A stretch of 64,000 bases of DNA from Phycisphaerales bacterium. Its GTDB lineage: Bacteria > Planctomycetota > Phycisphaerae > Phycisphaerales > UBA1924. Shown here one piece after another: positions 1-9,954 of the stretch. The notes under the pieces are model-generated. The model searched no databases. It was not told the DNA's origin and worked only from the letters and a program-made list of their open reading frames with translations. The stretch's first letter is position 1. Each line of letters starts with the position of its first letter. The position numbers and the translations under genes are program-made. The stretch covers positions 1 through 64,000 of the forward strand of contig JALSHH010000016.1 in assembly GCA_026982335.1 (NCBI GenBank). The letters are read 5' to 3'.

Positions 1-2
1 CG

Positions 3-1520
3 CCCTACAACACAGGCAACGACTTCATCTACCCCGATGACTACTCGGAGAACCTCCAAACCTATCTGGACTACACCGGGCAGGTGGATGCTGAGGGAAG
101 AAAGTTCGGCACGAATACCGACGCCGACGGCCGCTTCCACTCCAAGTGGCTCAACATGATGCTTCCACGCCTTTATCTTGCACGCAATCTACTCCGCGAC
201 GATGGCCTTCTTTGGGTGTCAATCTCAGATGATGAGTTACACAATCTCCGCCATTCGCTTGACGAGATATTTGGCTCAGAGAACCTGATTGGGTGTGTCA
301 TTTGGAATTCAACGAAATCAGTGACAAACACCGCTTTAATCTCTGTATCGCACACATACAATTTGGTTTACGCAAGGTCCAAAGATTATTTTGTCGCCCA
401 TCGAAACCACTTCCGTTTGTCTGAAGATGGCGAAGGCTTCTCTAATCCTGACAATGACCCGCGCGGGCCTTGGAAGGCAGATCCATTCCAGGTGGGCGGG
501 GAACGGCCCAATCAACTGTATGAGATTACTAACCCGAAGACTGGGCAGGTATACAAGCCGAATCCAGGATGCAGCTGGAAGAATGATCACAAAAACTTTC
601 AGCGTCTACTTGCAGACAACCGGATCGTTTTTGGAGCAAGCGGAGAGGCCGGCCCCCAACGCAAGCGTTTCTTGAGCGAAGCGAAGGAACGGGGCAAAGT
701 CGCCAAGACACTATGGGACGATGTAGATACGACGACGAATGCTACGCGGATGCTTAAGCGTCTATTTGGCGAATCGGTATTTGACAATCCAAAGCCAGTT
801 GACCTTGTGCAGCGGTTTATGCAGCTAAGCACGCATGATCCGAAGGATGCTATCGTACTTGATTTCTTCGGCGGTTCCGGTACGACTGCCCAAGCTGTAC
901 TGGAACAGAACAAACTAGATGGAGGCGATCGAAAGTTCATACTGGTGCAACTACCTGAGCCCATCGATTCGAAAAGCACAGCGGGCAAGGCGGGCTTCAA
1001 CACAATCGCTGACATCTGCAAGGAGCGTGTTCGCCGTGTCATCAAGAAACTCAACGATGAGGAAAACGGTAAGATCGATCAGATCGGCGATTCGACCTCG
1101 CAGGATCGTGGTTTCCGTGTCTACAAGCTCGACAAATCCAACTTCAAGCCGTGGGAGGCGGACAAACCCGTTGACGACAAAACGCTCGTCGAAGAGATGG
1201 CGGCACACATCGAGCACATCCTTGATGGCCGCAGCGACGAGGACATCCTCTACGAGATTCTCCTCAAGAGCGGCTTCCCACTGACCACGCCCATCGAGAC
1301 GCTCACACTGGCAGACAAGAAAATCTACAGCATCGCCGAGGGAGCCCTGTTCATCTGCCTGGATCGTGAACTGACGCTCGAAGCAATCCGTGCGATGGCG
1401 AAGAAGAAGCCCGAACGCATCGTCTGCCTTGACGCGGGCTTTGCGGGCAACGACCAACTCAAAGCCAACGCCGTGCAGGAGTTCCGGAACAAGGGTGTCA
1501 CCTCCTTCCGGACCGTTTGA
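3..1520 (+). CDS. Type III restriction-modification system methyltransferase (Mod), 5'-truncated by the window edge
   Basis: The open frame extends upstream of the ORF-track start; it begins PYNTGNDFIYPDDY (DPPYNTG-type catalytic motif), with FFGGSGTTAQAV SAM motif near the C-terminus; followed by rhuM and res. Confidence 0.93.
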   Translation, partial: PYNTGNDFIYPDDYSENLQTYLDYTGQVDAEGRKFGTNTDADGRFHSKWLNMMLPRLYLARNLLRDDGLLWVSISDDELHNLRHSLDEIFGSENLIGCVIWNSTKSVTNTALISVSHTYNLVYARSKDYFVAHRNHFRLSEDGEGFSNPDNDPRGPWKADPFQVGGERPNQLYEITNPKTGQVYKPNPGCSWKNDHKNFQRLLADNRIVFGASGEAGPQRKRFLSEAKERGKVAKTLWDDVDTTTNATRMLKRLFGESVFDNPKPVDLVQRFMQLSTHDPKDAIVLDFFGGSGTTAQAVLEQNKLDGGDRKFILVQLPEPIDSKSTAGKAGFNTIADICKERVRRVIKKLNDEENGKIDQIGDSTSQDRGFRVYKLDKSNFKPWEADKPVDDKTLVEEMAAHIEHILDGRSDEDILYEILLKSGFPLTTPIETLTLADKKIYSIAEGALFICLDRELTLEAIRAMAKKKPERIVCLDAGFAGNDQLKANAVQEFRNKGVTSFRTV

Positions 1521-1531
1521 GGAGGCACCAG

Positions 1532-2572
1532 ATGGCGGACACAGACCAACCCTACGAGAGCGAACTGATCCTCTACCAGACCCCCGACGGTGCGGTGCGT
1601 GTGGAGGTTCTTTACGAGGGCGAGACCTTCTGGCTGAACCAGAAGCGGATGGCGGAGTTGTTCGGGGTGGAGCTGCCGACCATAAGCTACCATCTGAAAG
1701 AGATTTACGCCTCTAGGGAACTGACGCCGGAGGCAACTCTTCGAAAAATTCGAAGAGTTCAAACCGAGGGTAATCGGGAGGTTCGGCGGGAGATCGAGTT
1801 CTACAACCTCGACGCGATCATCTCGGTCGGCTACCGGGTGAACAGCGTGCAGGCGACGCAGTTCCGCATCTGGGCGACGCAGACGCTGCGGGAGTTCATC
1901 GTCAAGGGGTTCGTGCTCGACGACGAGCGGCTCAAGCTCAACAAGCGGTTCGGGCGGGACTACTTCGATGAACTGCTCGAACGCATCCGCGAGATTCGCG
2001 CCAGCGAGCGCCGGTTCTATCTGAAGATCACGGACATCTACGAGCAATGCAGCATCGACTATGACAAGCGTGCCGAGATCACCAAGACCTTCTTCAAGAC
2101 GGTGCAGAACAAACTGCACTGGGCGGTGACGGGCAAGACGGCGGCGGAGATTATCGCTGAGCGTGTCGATGCCACAAAGCCCTCGATGGGCTTGACGACA
2201 TGGAAGAACGCGCCACAAGGCAAGATTCTCAAGAGCGACATCGGGGTTGCAAAGAATTATCTGATCGAAGAGGAGGTCAAGGAACTCGAACGCATCGTGT
2301 CCATGTACCTCGACTACGCCGAGAATCAGGCGGCGCGGCAGATCCCGATGAAGATGGCCGACTGGGTTGAGCGGCTCGATGCGTTCTTGAAGTTTAATGA
2401 ATACGAAGTGTTGACGAACGCGGGGAAGGTTTCGGCTGAGGTGGCCAAGCAACTGGCAAAGGCACAGTTCGAGAAGTTCCGTGTGAAACAGGACCAGGAC
2501 TTCGAGAGCGACTTTGAGAAGGAAGTGAAGCGAATTGAATCAAAGAACAAACCGAAGCGAGGCAGAGAATGA
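1532..2572 (+). CDS. rhuM: RhuM family protein
   Basis: Protein MADTDQPYESELILYQTPDGAVRVEVLYEGETFWLNQKRMAELFGV...SVGYRVNSVQATQFRIWATQTLREFIVKGF is characteristic of the RhuM family; ATGA overlap with the downstream res gene. Confidence 0.9.
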   Translation: MADTDQPYESELILYQTPDGAVRVEVLYEGETFWLNQKRMAELFGVELPTISYHLKEIYASRELTPEATLRKIRRVQTEGNREVRREIEFYNLDAIISVGYRVNSVQATQFRIWATQTLREFIVKGFVLDDERLKLNKRFGRDYFDELLERIREIRASERRFYLKITDIYEQCSIDYDKRAEITKTFFKTVQNKLHWAVTGKTAAEIIAERVDATKPSMGLTTWKNAPQGKILKSDIGVAKNYLIEEEVKELERIVSMYLDYAENQAARQIPMKMADWVERLDAFLKFNEYEVLTNAGKVSAEVAKQLAKAQFEKFRVKQDQDFESDFEKEVKRIESKNKPKRGRE

Positions 2573-5547
2573 AACTCCAGTTCGATCCCAACCAGCAGTT
2601 TCAACTCGATGCCATCTCAGCCGTCGTAGACCTCTTTGACGGCCAGCCAGTCGGCACGCCGGAGTACAGCGTCATCGACATGGGCAACTGGGGCGAGGTG
2701 TTCGGCGGCAAGGAACACACAGAGCTTGGCTCCGGAAACCGTCTACTGCTGGCCGATGACAAGTTGCTCACCAATACACGCAAGGTACAGGAAAGAGAGG
2801 ACATCGAGATTGATGATCCAGACGCACCGCTGGAGGCGTGGGAACTCTTCGATGCCCCGGCGGATGTCACTCGCAACTGTCCACATTTCTCTGTAGAGAT
2901 GGAGACGGGCACGGGCAAGACCTATGTCTATCTCCGGACGATCTTTGAGCTCTCGCAGCGGTACGGATTCCAGAAGTTCATCATCGTTGTGCCGAGCGTG
3001 GCGATTCGTGAGGGTGTGCTTAAGAACATCGAGATCACGGCCGAGCACTTTCGTGCTCTTTACAACAACCATCCCTTCGAGCACTTCGTCTACGATGCCA
3101 AGAAGGTCAGCCGTTTGCGCCAGTTCGCCACCAGTAATACGCTCCAGATTCTGGTGATGAACATTGACGCCTTCCGCAAGAACTTCACCGGGACCGACGA
3201 AGAGCGCAAGAGCAATGTGATCTACAAGGAGAGCGACAAGCTCTCGGGTCGCCAGCCTATCGAGTTCGTCCAGGCGGCACGCCCGATCGTCATCATCGAC
3301 GAGCCGCAAAGCGTAGATTCGACGGACAAAGCGCAGGAGGCAATCAAGGCATTGAACCCGCTCTGCACACTGCGGTATTCAGCGACGCACCGCAATCCAT
3401 ACAACTTGGTGTACCGCCTCGATCCCGTTCGTGCGTTCGAACTGAATCTCGTGAAGCAGATTATCGTTGCTACTGCCGCAGCCGACGGTGCTGCGAACGG
3501 TGCCTTCGTGCGCGTGGAGAAGATCGACTACAAGAAGGGCATCAAAGCGAAACTGCGATTCCTTGTTCAAGGCGCAGACGGACCCAAGGAAGCAAGCCGA
3601 ACCCTCAAACAGGGTGCGGACCTCTTCGCACTTTCAGGTGAGCGGGCAGAATACCAACATGGATACGAAGTCGCTGAGATCAACGCTGAGCCCGGCAGCG
3701 AGTTTGTCCGGTTCGCTAACGGCCGCACACTTCGGCTCGGTGAAGAGATCGGTGGGCTGCGAGATGATGTGTGGCGGGCTCAGATCAAGCACACGATCAA
3801 ACGGCATCTGGAGAAGGAGCTTCTGGTCAAGGGACGCGGGATCAAAGTACTGAGCCTGTTCTTCATCGACCGCGTGGCCAACTACCGCGACTACGATGGC
3901 GATGGCAAACCAGTCGCCGGGAAGTTTGCCGAGGCGTTTGAGGAGGAACTGGCAGTCCTGGCGAAAGAGGAACGATTCGCGGAGATCGAGTGGCTCAAGG
4001 AGCCTGTTGAATCCCTGCACAACGGCTATTTCTCGCAGGATAAAAAGGGTGTGCTCAAGGACACCCGAGGCAACAGCCAGGCGGATGACGACACCTATTC
4101 GCTCATCATGAAGGAGAAAGAGCGACTGCTCTCAATTGACGAACCGCTGCGATTTATCTTTAGCCATTCAGCCCTTCGAGAGGGATGGGATAATCCCAAT
4201 GTCTTCCAGATCTGCACGCTCAACGAGACGCGTAGCCCGGTCAAGAAGCGACAGGAGATCGGGCGAGGACTGCGTCTGCCCGTCGATCAAACCGGCAACC
4301 GTGTCTTCGACGAGTCAGTGAACAAGCTCTATGTGATGGCCAACGAGTCCTACGAAGATTTCGCGCGGGCGCTCCAGACAGAGTACGAGGATGAGTGTGG
4401 CGTTACCTTTGGAAAAGTTCCACTTACTGCGATCGCCAAACTTTCCAGAATCGTCGAGGATGTGCCGGAGCCGATAGGACGCGATGCTGCCAAGGAGATC
4501 AAGGGCGTTCTTGTCGAGCAAGGAATGCTCGATGACGAGGGGCGACTCCAGCCAGCATTCGATCCGAAGGCTGATGGATTCAAGATCGAGTTGCCACAGG
4601 GTTATCGTTCCCTGACCTCAGCGGTCGTTGATCTCCTCGCCAGCTACCAGATTGAGCGACATATCCGGCGAGAGCGTGACGACGGCCCCAACAAGCTGAA
4701 GAAAGAAGTCGTGCTCAGTCCCGAGTTCAAAGCCTTGTGGGACCAGATCAAGACAAAGACGACCTACCGGGTCGAGTTCGAGACCGATACGCTGGTCGAG
4801 AAGGCGGTGAGTGCCATAAAGCGGATGGAACGCATCGAGAAGCCGAAGATTTCGATAACAACCGGGGGCATGAAAGTTAAACGCGGCGGAATCGAGACCA
4901 CCGCTGTTGGTGCAGCGGTCGAAGATGTCAGCATATCACGCCACGCGGTTCCAGATGTACTCGCATATCTCCAGAACGAAACCGAGCTTACGCGATCTAC
5001 TCTCGTCCGAATCCTCCGTGAATCAGGGCGTTTGGATGAGTTCTTCAACCATCCTCAGCGGTTCATGGATGCCGTCGCTGGTATTCTGAAGTACGAGCTG
5101 CATCGGCTACTCGTTGACGGGGTGAAGTATGACCGCATCGAGGGTACGGGTTCAGATGCTGAATGGGAAATGCTGCTCTTTAAGAACGAGGATCTGATCA
5201 ACTATCTGACGGCGATCCAAGTCAATAAGTCAGTGTATGAGTATGTCGTGTATGACTCGGAAGTAGAACGCGAATTTGCGAAACGCCTCGACGAGCGTGA
5301 AGACATTCAGCTCTTTGTCAAGTTGCCAAATTGGTTCAGAGTGGAGACGCCGGTCGGCGAGTACAACCCAGACTGGGCCATCATCAAACATGATGGCCAG
5401 GCGATCTATCTCGTTCGTGAGACGAAGAGCACACACAAGTTCCTCAAATTACGGACAACTGAGGCTGACAAGGTCCGATGCGGGATAAAGCACTTCGAGT
5501 CACTCGGAGTGGACTTCAAGGTGGCCGTGACGGCAGACGAGGTGTGA
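2569..5547 (+). CDS. Type III restriction endonuclease subunit (Res), DEAD/DEAH-like helicase plus nuclease
   Basis: METGTGKTYVYLRTI (Walker A region), IIDEPQSVD, FSHSALREGWDNPNVFQICTL, EIGRGLRLPV, and C-terminal nuclease-like YNPDWAII..VRETKS. Confidence 0.94.
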   Translation: MKLQFDPNQQFQLDAISAVVDLFDGQPVGTPEYSVIDMGNWGEVFGGKEHTELGSGNRLLLADDKLLTNTRKVQEREDIEIDDPDAPLEAWELFDAPADVTRNCPHFSVEMETGTGKTYVYLRTIFELSQRYGFQKFIIVVPSVAIREGVLKNIEITAEHFRALYNNHPFEHFVYDAKKVSRLRQFATSNTLQILVMNIDAFRKNFTGTDEERKSNVIYKESDKLSGRQPIEFVQAARPIVIIDEPQSVDSTDKAQEAIKALNPLCTLRYSATHRNPYNLVYRLDPVRAFELNLVKQIIVATAAADGAANGAFVRVEKIDYKKGIKAKLRFLVQGADGPKEASRTLKQGADLFALSGERAEYQHGYEVAEINAEPGSEFVRFANGRTLRLGEEIGGLRDDVWRAQIKHTIKRHLEKELLVKGRGIKVLSLFFIDRVANYRDYDGDGKPVAGKFAEAFEEELAVLAKEERFAEIEWLKEPVESLHNGYFSQDKKGVLKDTRGNSQADDDTYSLIMKEKERLLSIDEPLRFIFSHSALREGWDNPNVFQICTLNETRSPVKKRQEIGRGLRLPVDQTGNRVFDESVNKLYVMANESYEDFARALQTEYEDECGVTFGKVPLTAIAKLSRIVEDVPEPIGRDAAKEIKGVLVEQGMLDDEGRLQPAFDPKADGFKIELPQGYRSLTSAVVDLLASYQIERHIRRERDDGPNKLKKEVVLSPEFKALWDQIKTKTTYRVEFETDTLVEKAVSAIKRMERIEKPKISITTGGMKVKRGGIETTAVGAAVEDVSISRHAVPDVLAYLQNETELTRSTLVRILRESGRLDEFFNHPQRFMDAVAGILKYELHRLLVDGVKYDRIEGTGSDAEWEMLLFKNEDLINYLTAIQVNKSVYEYVVYDSEVEREFAKRLDEREDIQLFVKLPNWFRVETPVGEYNPDWAIIKHDGQAIYLVRETKSTHKFLKLRTTEADKVRCGIKHFESLGVDFKVAVTADEV

Positions 5548-5585
5548 ATGGGAGTATGCTCACCAAAGTTTGAGGGGGGCACTCC

Positions 5586-6788
5586 ATGATATGGCACTTC
5601 CAATTTGCTCATCGACTGAGTCGTATGTGGGCCCGCGTTCGAAGTAGGACAAGCAGGATCATTCATTGGGGTCTGCGGCAAGCACGGAATGTTCATAGTC
5701 ACAGAGATGTGATTACCATTATCGCAAGGTATCGTCTGCTGAGATGGATGGACCGGCCCCTTGCTCGAATCCTGCATGTTGAACCTCGGATGCTTACATC
5801 ACGGGTATCCGTGAAACGCGTGCCATTCGAAGGCCGCCCGTCAGAACGAATCAGAATGTGGCTTTGGGGGCGGAACTCTGTGCGATCAGGTATATGGTTC
5901 GCCCTCCTACTGGGCATTGGCCTCAACCTCCTTGCACTTGTTATCGCATGCATTATTAAAGTCCCAATGCTGGGACTTCAAGGGGACATCGATGGCATCC
6001 CAATGATGCTTGTTGCTACTGCAGGTTTTAGCGGAGCACTCTTCGGGTTCCTTCAGGCCGTTGCAATATTCGCAGTACAACTTCGTTCGCAGCAAGATAC
6101 ATCTATGCTGCCTTTGACACCATTGATCGCACGCCGGTATTTCACATTTCTGATCCTCGGCGGTGTAGCCGGCGTAACCATTGCCAATCTGATTGGGTCG
6201 TTTGCCGCCCCGATCCTGCCTGTAGGGCGGAACGCCCTTGCAGTTCTGACATGGATTAACCTCTTGGCTGTACCAGTTGCAACACTTTTCGCATTCTGGT
6301 ATCTGGCTACAATTGTATCAGAAGCCGGAGAAGCTGATATGGACATCGCACTCCCAGTCCTTCGTGCAACGATGCGGGCGCAAGCAGTTGCGGACGCGAG
6401 AGTGGTTGCATTGCTTAATGAATACGGCAATGCCCTTGAATCAACCGGTATCAAATACAACCCGTTTGCTGGATCGCGCCAATGGAGCCAGAACAATTCG
6501 ATCAGACGCATCATGTTTACCAAATCGGGTGTCATCCGTGATCTGGATTGCAAGAGACTACAACGGGTTGGAAAATTGCTAGAACAGCTCCATCCACGGC
6601 CAGAGCTCTCCATCACAGTCGCGTTTGACCAACCACTGACAACTGAAAGCGCATTGATCCTTACATGGGATGTTGGTTACAATCCAGATACCCCAAGTGA
6701 AGCACCAGCAATCAGTGATGAGTTCACCAAGAAGCTTGGATCGGCACTGAATCAGTCAATTATCGTGAATAAAGGAGTCACCGAATGA
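5586..6788 (+). CDS. Uncharacterised membrane protein, 3-4 predicted TM segments plus C-terminal soluble domain (weak DUF2254-like feel)
   Basis: Hydrophobic segments GIWFALLLGIGLNLLALVIACII, LVATAGFSGALFGFLQAVAIF, YFTFLILGGVAGVTIANLIGSF, LTWINLLAVPVATLFAFWYL; ATGA overlap with the next ORF. True start uncertain. Confidence 0.75.
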   Translation: MIWHFQFAHRLSRMWARVRSRTSRIIHWGLRQARNVHSHRDVITIIARYRLLRWMDRPLARILHVEPRMLTSRVSVKRVPFEGRPSERIRMWLWGRNSVRSGIWFALLLGIGLNLLALVIACIIKVPMLGLQGDIDGIPMMLVATAGFSGALFGFLQAVAIFAVQLRSQQDTSMLPLTPLIARRYFTFLILGGVAGVTIANLIGSFAAPILPVGRNALAVLTWINLLAVPVATLFAFWYLATIVSEAGEADMDIALPVLRATMRAQAVADARVVALLNEYGNALESTGIKYNPFAGSRQWSQNNSIRRIMFTKSGVIRDLDCKRLQRVGKLLEQLHPRPELSITVAFDQPLTTESALILTWDVGYNPDTPSEAPAISDEFTKKLGSALNQSIIVNKGVTE

Positions 6789-8977
6789 TTGCGAAAGATG
6801 TTCGGCAATTCCTGAAGAGATTTGAGACGACTCTCAAGGTGCTTGCTCGCGAAGGTCGGTATGTTGAACTGGATGCTCGATTCGATGACTACCAGAAGCT
6901 ATTGAACGCCTGGCTCGATGTTGCGCCGCCCGGGGTGTCACCGTCAGAGAGAATTCGTCTATTCTCGATTATTGACACATTTGGTGGTCCGCTCGAGATT
7001 GACGCACGCGATATTGCAGCAGCGGCGGCTTTATCTGGAGATAGCAGCACCGTCGTCACCTTAGCCGAGCAACTCCTTCATTCCGCATTTGCGTGCTTCC
7101 ATAAGCAACAACCACGCCTCATGGAAGAGTTTCTCAAACCCCTTGTTTTTCTGTACTACAGGTGTATACAAAATAAGCCTCTCGCCGAAGCACTTGGAGA
7201 TCGTCTCGACTCTGGACTTCACTCACTGTTGTCGGCAATACGATCACGATTACCAGATATGGACAACGATATCGGTGAAACAGATGAATCAGATATTGCA
7301 ACTCTTGATGTAGTACTTCGCTTCGCATTGTCGCTCCTCCATGCCGCGATCCGATACGAACAGATACAGCACGCCTCATACTTCATTGAGAGGATCTTCG
7401 AGCATCGGAAGTACAAGCAAAGACACCACGACCAAGTTGATGCAGTGAAAATATCGAGGAGCATTGAATCATTGTTTGACTATATTGCTGTCGTACTTGT
7501 GGGTTGGTCGCTTCACATTCTGCAAAGCAACGCCTGCAAGGATGCGAACGCAGCGGACACTGTATTCCGAACAGCAATTAGTCAACTGCCATCTATTCCT
7601 GTTCTAGTTGCCGAATGGGAATTACTCAGAGCTGGAGATTATCTAGAACCTGCTATTGATGCTCGACTAGGCATCGACCGCTGGGATATCCGTGATTGGA
7701 ATCGTGAGTTTCGTGCGGGTGTATGCGAAACGCGAATGGGAGGTACGAACTGGGTGCGACTTGGCTTGAATGCCGCGTTGCTTTGCTCTACAAAGCAATT
7801 CTGGGGTGATCAATCAAAGGTATTTGCAGAGCCACCGAAGCGATTCGTGTGGAACGCTTCTCAAGAGAGAGAAGCTCTTGAGAAGCTTGCTGCCGATGAA
7901 AGACTAGCAATCCCAGAAGATAAGCGAGAAGGTCGCGTTAATGCAGCGATGAGCATCATCGAGAGCCGTGCCAGGGGAGCAGACGCAAAGTACCTGCGCT
8001 ATGTGCTTGAACATTCGTTGTCCGATACACGGATAACCAAGCTCCGAGACGAGGCATGCAAGGCATATCAAGAGAACCTCTCATGGCAAAACGCCTTTCG
8101 TGAATGTGGCTTGAGCGAAGACATGCCGAAGTTCAGTCCGCTTCGTACAAGGTGGGGTATCTGGGTGCCTAGAGAGTACCTACTCGATGACAACAATTGG
8201 GCTTCCGGATTCGGGGAACAACTAGGTAAAGAGACAGCAGTCCGAGAGGCGATGGCGATCATCCATCTGATTGAGACAAATGCACCGCGTGGTCCAGAGC
8301 TTGACGCATTGGCTCGGTTGCCCGAGGTCGTGCGGTCTGCTCGAAGGCAGTTGTCGAACGATGGTTTTAATCCCAATGTGCTCATACTGCCTCGAGAAGA
8401 TCGATTTGCAGGAGCGTTGTATGGCAAACCACTCTGGCAAGTAGAGGGGCGTGGCGAGTTTGGAGAAGCAAGCATCGGCGTGTGGGAGCAGATGCATGTA
8501 CTACAGTTCCCATATTCAAACCCAGAGGCAATTCTCTTGATCGACACGCGCCGTACCCTTGCAAAATCCGAGATCAACAAGGATCGCGATGCAGTAAATG
8601 TGTGGGTCGACGAGAATCCGGTCAATCAAGAAATTGCAGAGAAAATAGCGAACGCAGCCAAGGCACTTGAAACGGAGGATGTCCCATTACCAGAGTCAAG
8701 CTCAATCCAAGTGCTTGCCCGGATGGAGACCTTGCCCAGCCTGGCACTCTCCGAGACGCAAGCAGTGATCGCCATCGATATCCGGAACAGTGACGGCGGC
8801 TATGCACTTCCTTCCGAATCCGATCTGTATCACCGTCCGTCATGTCCCGACATCGAGTTTGAAGATGTGGAGTACCTCCTACACTTGCCTCGAGACAGCA
8901 AACGCAACCCGTGTCCAAAATGCAAGCCCCAGCAATGGAATGTGGAAGCTCGTCGTGGGAAAGTAGATGGTGAATAG
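6785..8977 (+). CDS. Uncharacterised 730-aa protein with C-terminal HxxxC...CPKCKP putative zinc-binding tail
   Basis: Long ORF overlapping the upstream membrane-protein gene by 4 nt; C-terminus YHRPSCPDIEFEDVEYLLHLPRDSKRNPCPKCKPQQWN. Confidence 0.8.
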   Translation: MIAKDVRQFLKRFETTLKVLAREGRYVELDARFDDYQKLLNAWLDVAPPGVSPSERIRLFSIIDTFGGPLEIDARDIAAAAALSGDSSTVVTLAEQLLHSAFACFHKQQPRLMEEFLKPLVFLYYRCIQNKPLAEALGDRLDSGLHSLLSAIRSRLPDMDNDIGETDESDIATLDVVLRFALSLLHAAIRYEQIQHASYFIERIFEHRKYKQRHHDQVDAVKISRSIESLFDYIAVVLVGWSLHILQSNACKDANAADTVFRTAISQLPSIPVLVAEWELLRAGDYLEPAIDARLGIDRWDIRDWNREFRAGVCETRMGGTNWVRLGLNAALLCSTKQFWGDQSKVFAEPPKRFVWNASQEREALEKLAADERLAIPEDKREGRVNAAMSIIESRARGADAKYLRYVLEHSLSDTRITKLRDEACKAYQENLSWQNAFRECGLSEDMPKFSPLRTRWGIWVPREYLLDDNNWASGFGEQLGKETAVREAMAIIHLIETNAPRGPELDALARLPEVVRSARRQLSNDGFNPNVLILPREDRFAGALYGKPLWQVEGRGEFGEASIGVWEQMHVLQFPYSNPEAILLIDTRRTLAKSEINKDRDAVNVWVDENPVNQEIAEKIANAAKALETEDVPLPESSSIQVLARMETLPSLALSETQAVIAIDIRNSDGGYALPSESDLYHRPSCPDIEFEDVEYLLHLPRDSKRNPCPKCKPQQWNVEARRGKVDGE

Positions 8978-9210
8978 GGATCTGGTATTGCTTGGGGCCA
9001 TGGCGCTGACCGAGCATTGGCATCAGCACCCCTAGAAAATGGTAAGTGGGCATCCAAATCTGGCCACCAATGGGAGTCTTGTGCTCTTATGGTCCTCACT
9101 CAGACTGGATCGAATATCCCATGAAGGCTGTTGGTTCACAGCCTGAGCACTTCCTCTCGACCCGTTCACCAGCACCCGAGTTCGGAATGTCTTCACTTCG
9201 GGGAGCTTCA

Positions 9211-9244
9211 AACGCCATCGCAAACTGCGGTGGCGTTTTTGTTT
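9211..9244 (+). terminator. Rho-independent terminator-like hairpin
   Basis: AACGCCA-TCGCAAACTGCGG-TGGCGTT followed by TTTTGTTT. Confidence 0.6.
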
Positions 9245-9466
9245 ACAACCAGTACTCCATGGGCTCGGGGACAGAGTTCGCCGTAACTCCACGCACCAGC
9301 GAGGCTTCCGGCGATTGGCCATATCCGCGGCGCTCTCAGTCTGGATTCGCCTGCATCGGGCATCGAACCGAACCACGGGCCGTTTGGCCGTGATCCCGGC
9401 CCGAACTCTCAGCGTCTCTGGTTCACACCCATCGCCGGGTAAACGCGGGGTGTCGTTCGCACCCCG

Positions 9467-9952
9467 TTGTCATTTCGAACTCTTGTGGCGTATGTGATTG
9501 GGAGTGGCCGTCCGATTCGGCGGCGAGCGCGGGAACTGGCGAGCAATACTGATCTGCGTGTGCGGCCGCCGACTGTGCATGAGGCGACCGTTCCGGTCAA
9601 GGGCGACCTCGTCGTGCGAGACAAGTTTGATGTGCCGATCGACGAACGACTGCCGATGCCGGGCACGGTGCTTTCGCACAAGTACAAGGGGCGCGTCGTG
9701 CTGGTGCAGGTTCTTCGCCGGGGGTTCGAATACAACGGCGACATCGCTCGACTGGGACATGTGACCCGTGCCCGGGTCACGCAGATCATGAACATGCTCT
9801 TGCTCGTGCCCGATATTCAGGAGGAGATTCTGTTTCTGCCACGCACGGTGTCGGGGCGTGATCCGATCACGGAACGCGACATTCGAGCGATTGGGGCGGA
9901 GATGGACTGGACTAAGCAGCGACGAGCGTGGCGGCGGCTCTGCGTGAAGTAG
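9467..9952 (+). CDS. Small recombinase-associated/HTH-containing hypothetical protein, possibly a recombinase C-terminal remnant
   Basis: ...GRVVLVQVLRRGFEYNGDIARLGHVTRARVTQIMNMLLLVPDIQEEILFLP...; the LARLxxVTRARVTQIMxLLxLxPxxQExxLxLP pattern resembles HTH segments seen near planctomycete site-specific recombinases. Confidence 0.55.
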   Translation: MSFRTLVAYVIGSGRPIRRRARELASNTDLRVRPPTVHEATVPVKGDLVVRDKFDVPIDERLPMPGTVLSHKYKGRVVLVQVLRRGFEYNGDIARLGHVTRARVTQIMNMLLLVPDIQEEILFLPRTVSGRDPITERDIRAIGAEMDWTKQRRAWRRLCVK

Positions 9953-9954
9953 GT

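Noticed and set aside
1325-2452. 375-aa - strand ORF
   Set aside because: Antisense to mod and rhuM, which have clear family motifs.
9032-9376. Overlapping ORFs on both strands around 9.0-9.4 kb
   Set aside because: No recognisable motifs; they span a terminator-like hairpin at 9211-9244, so likely non-coding.
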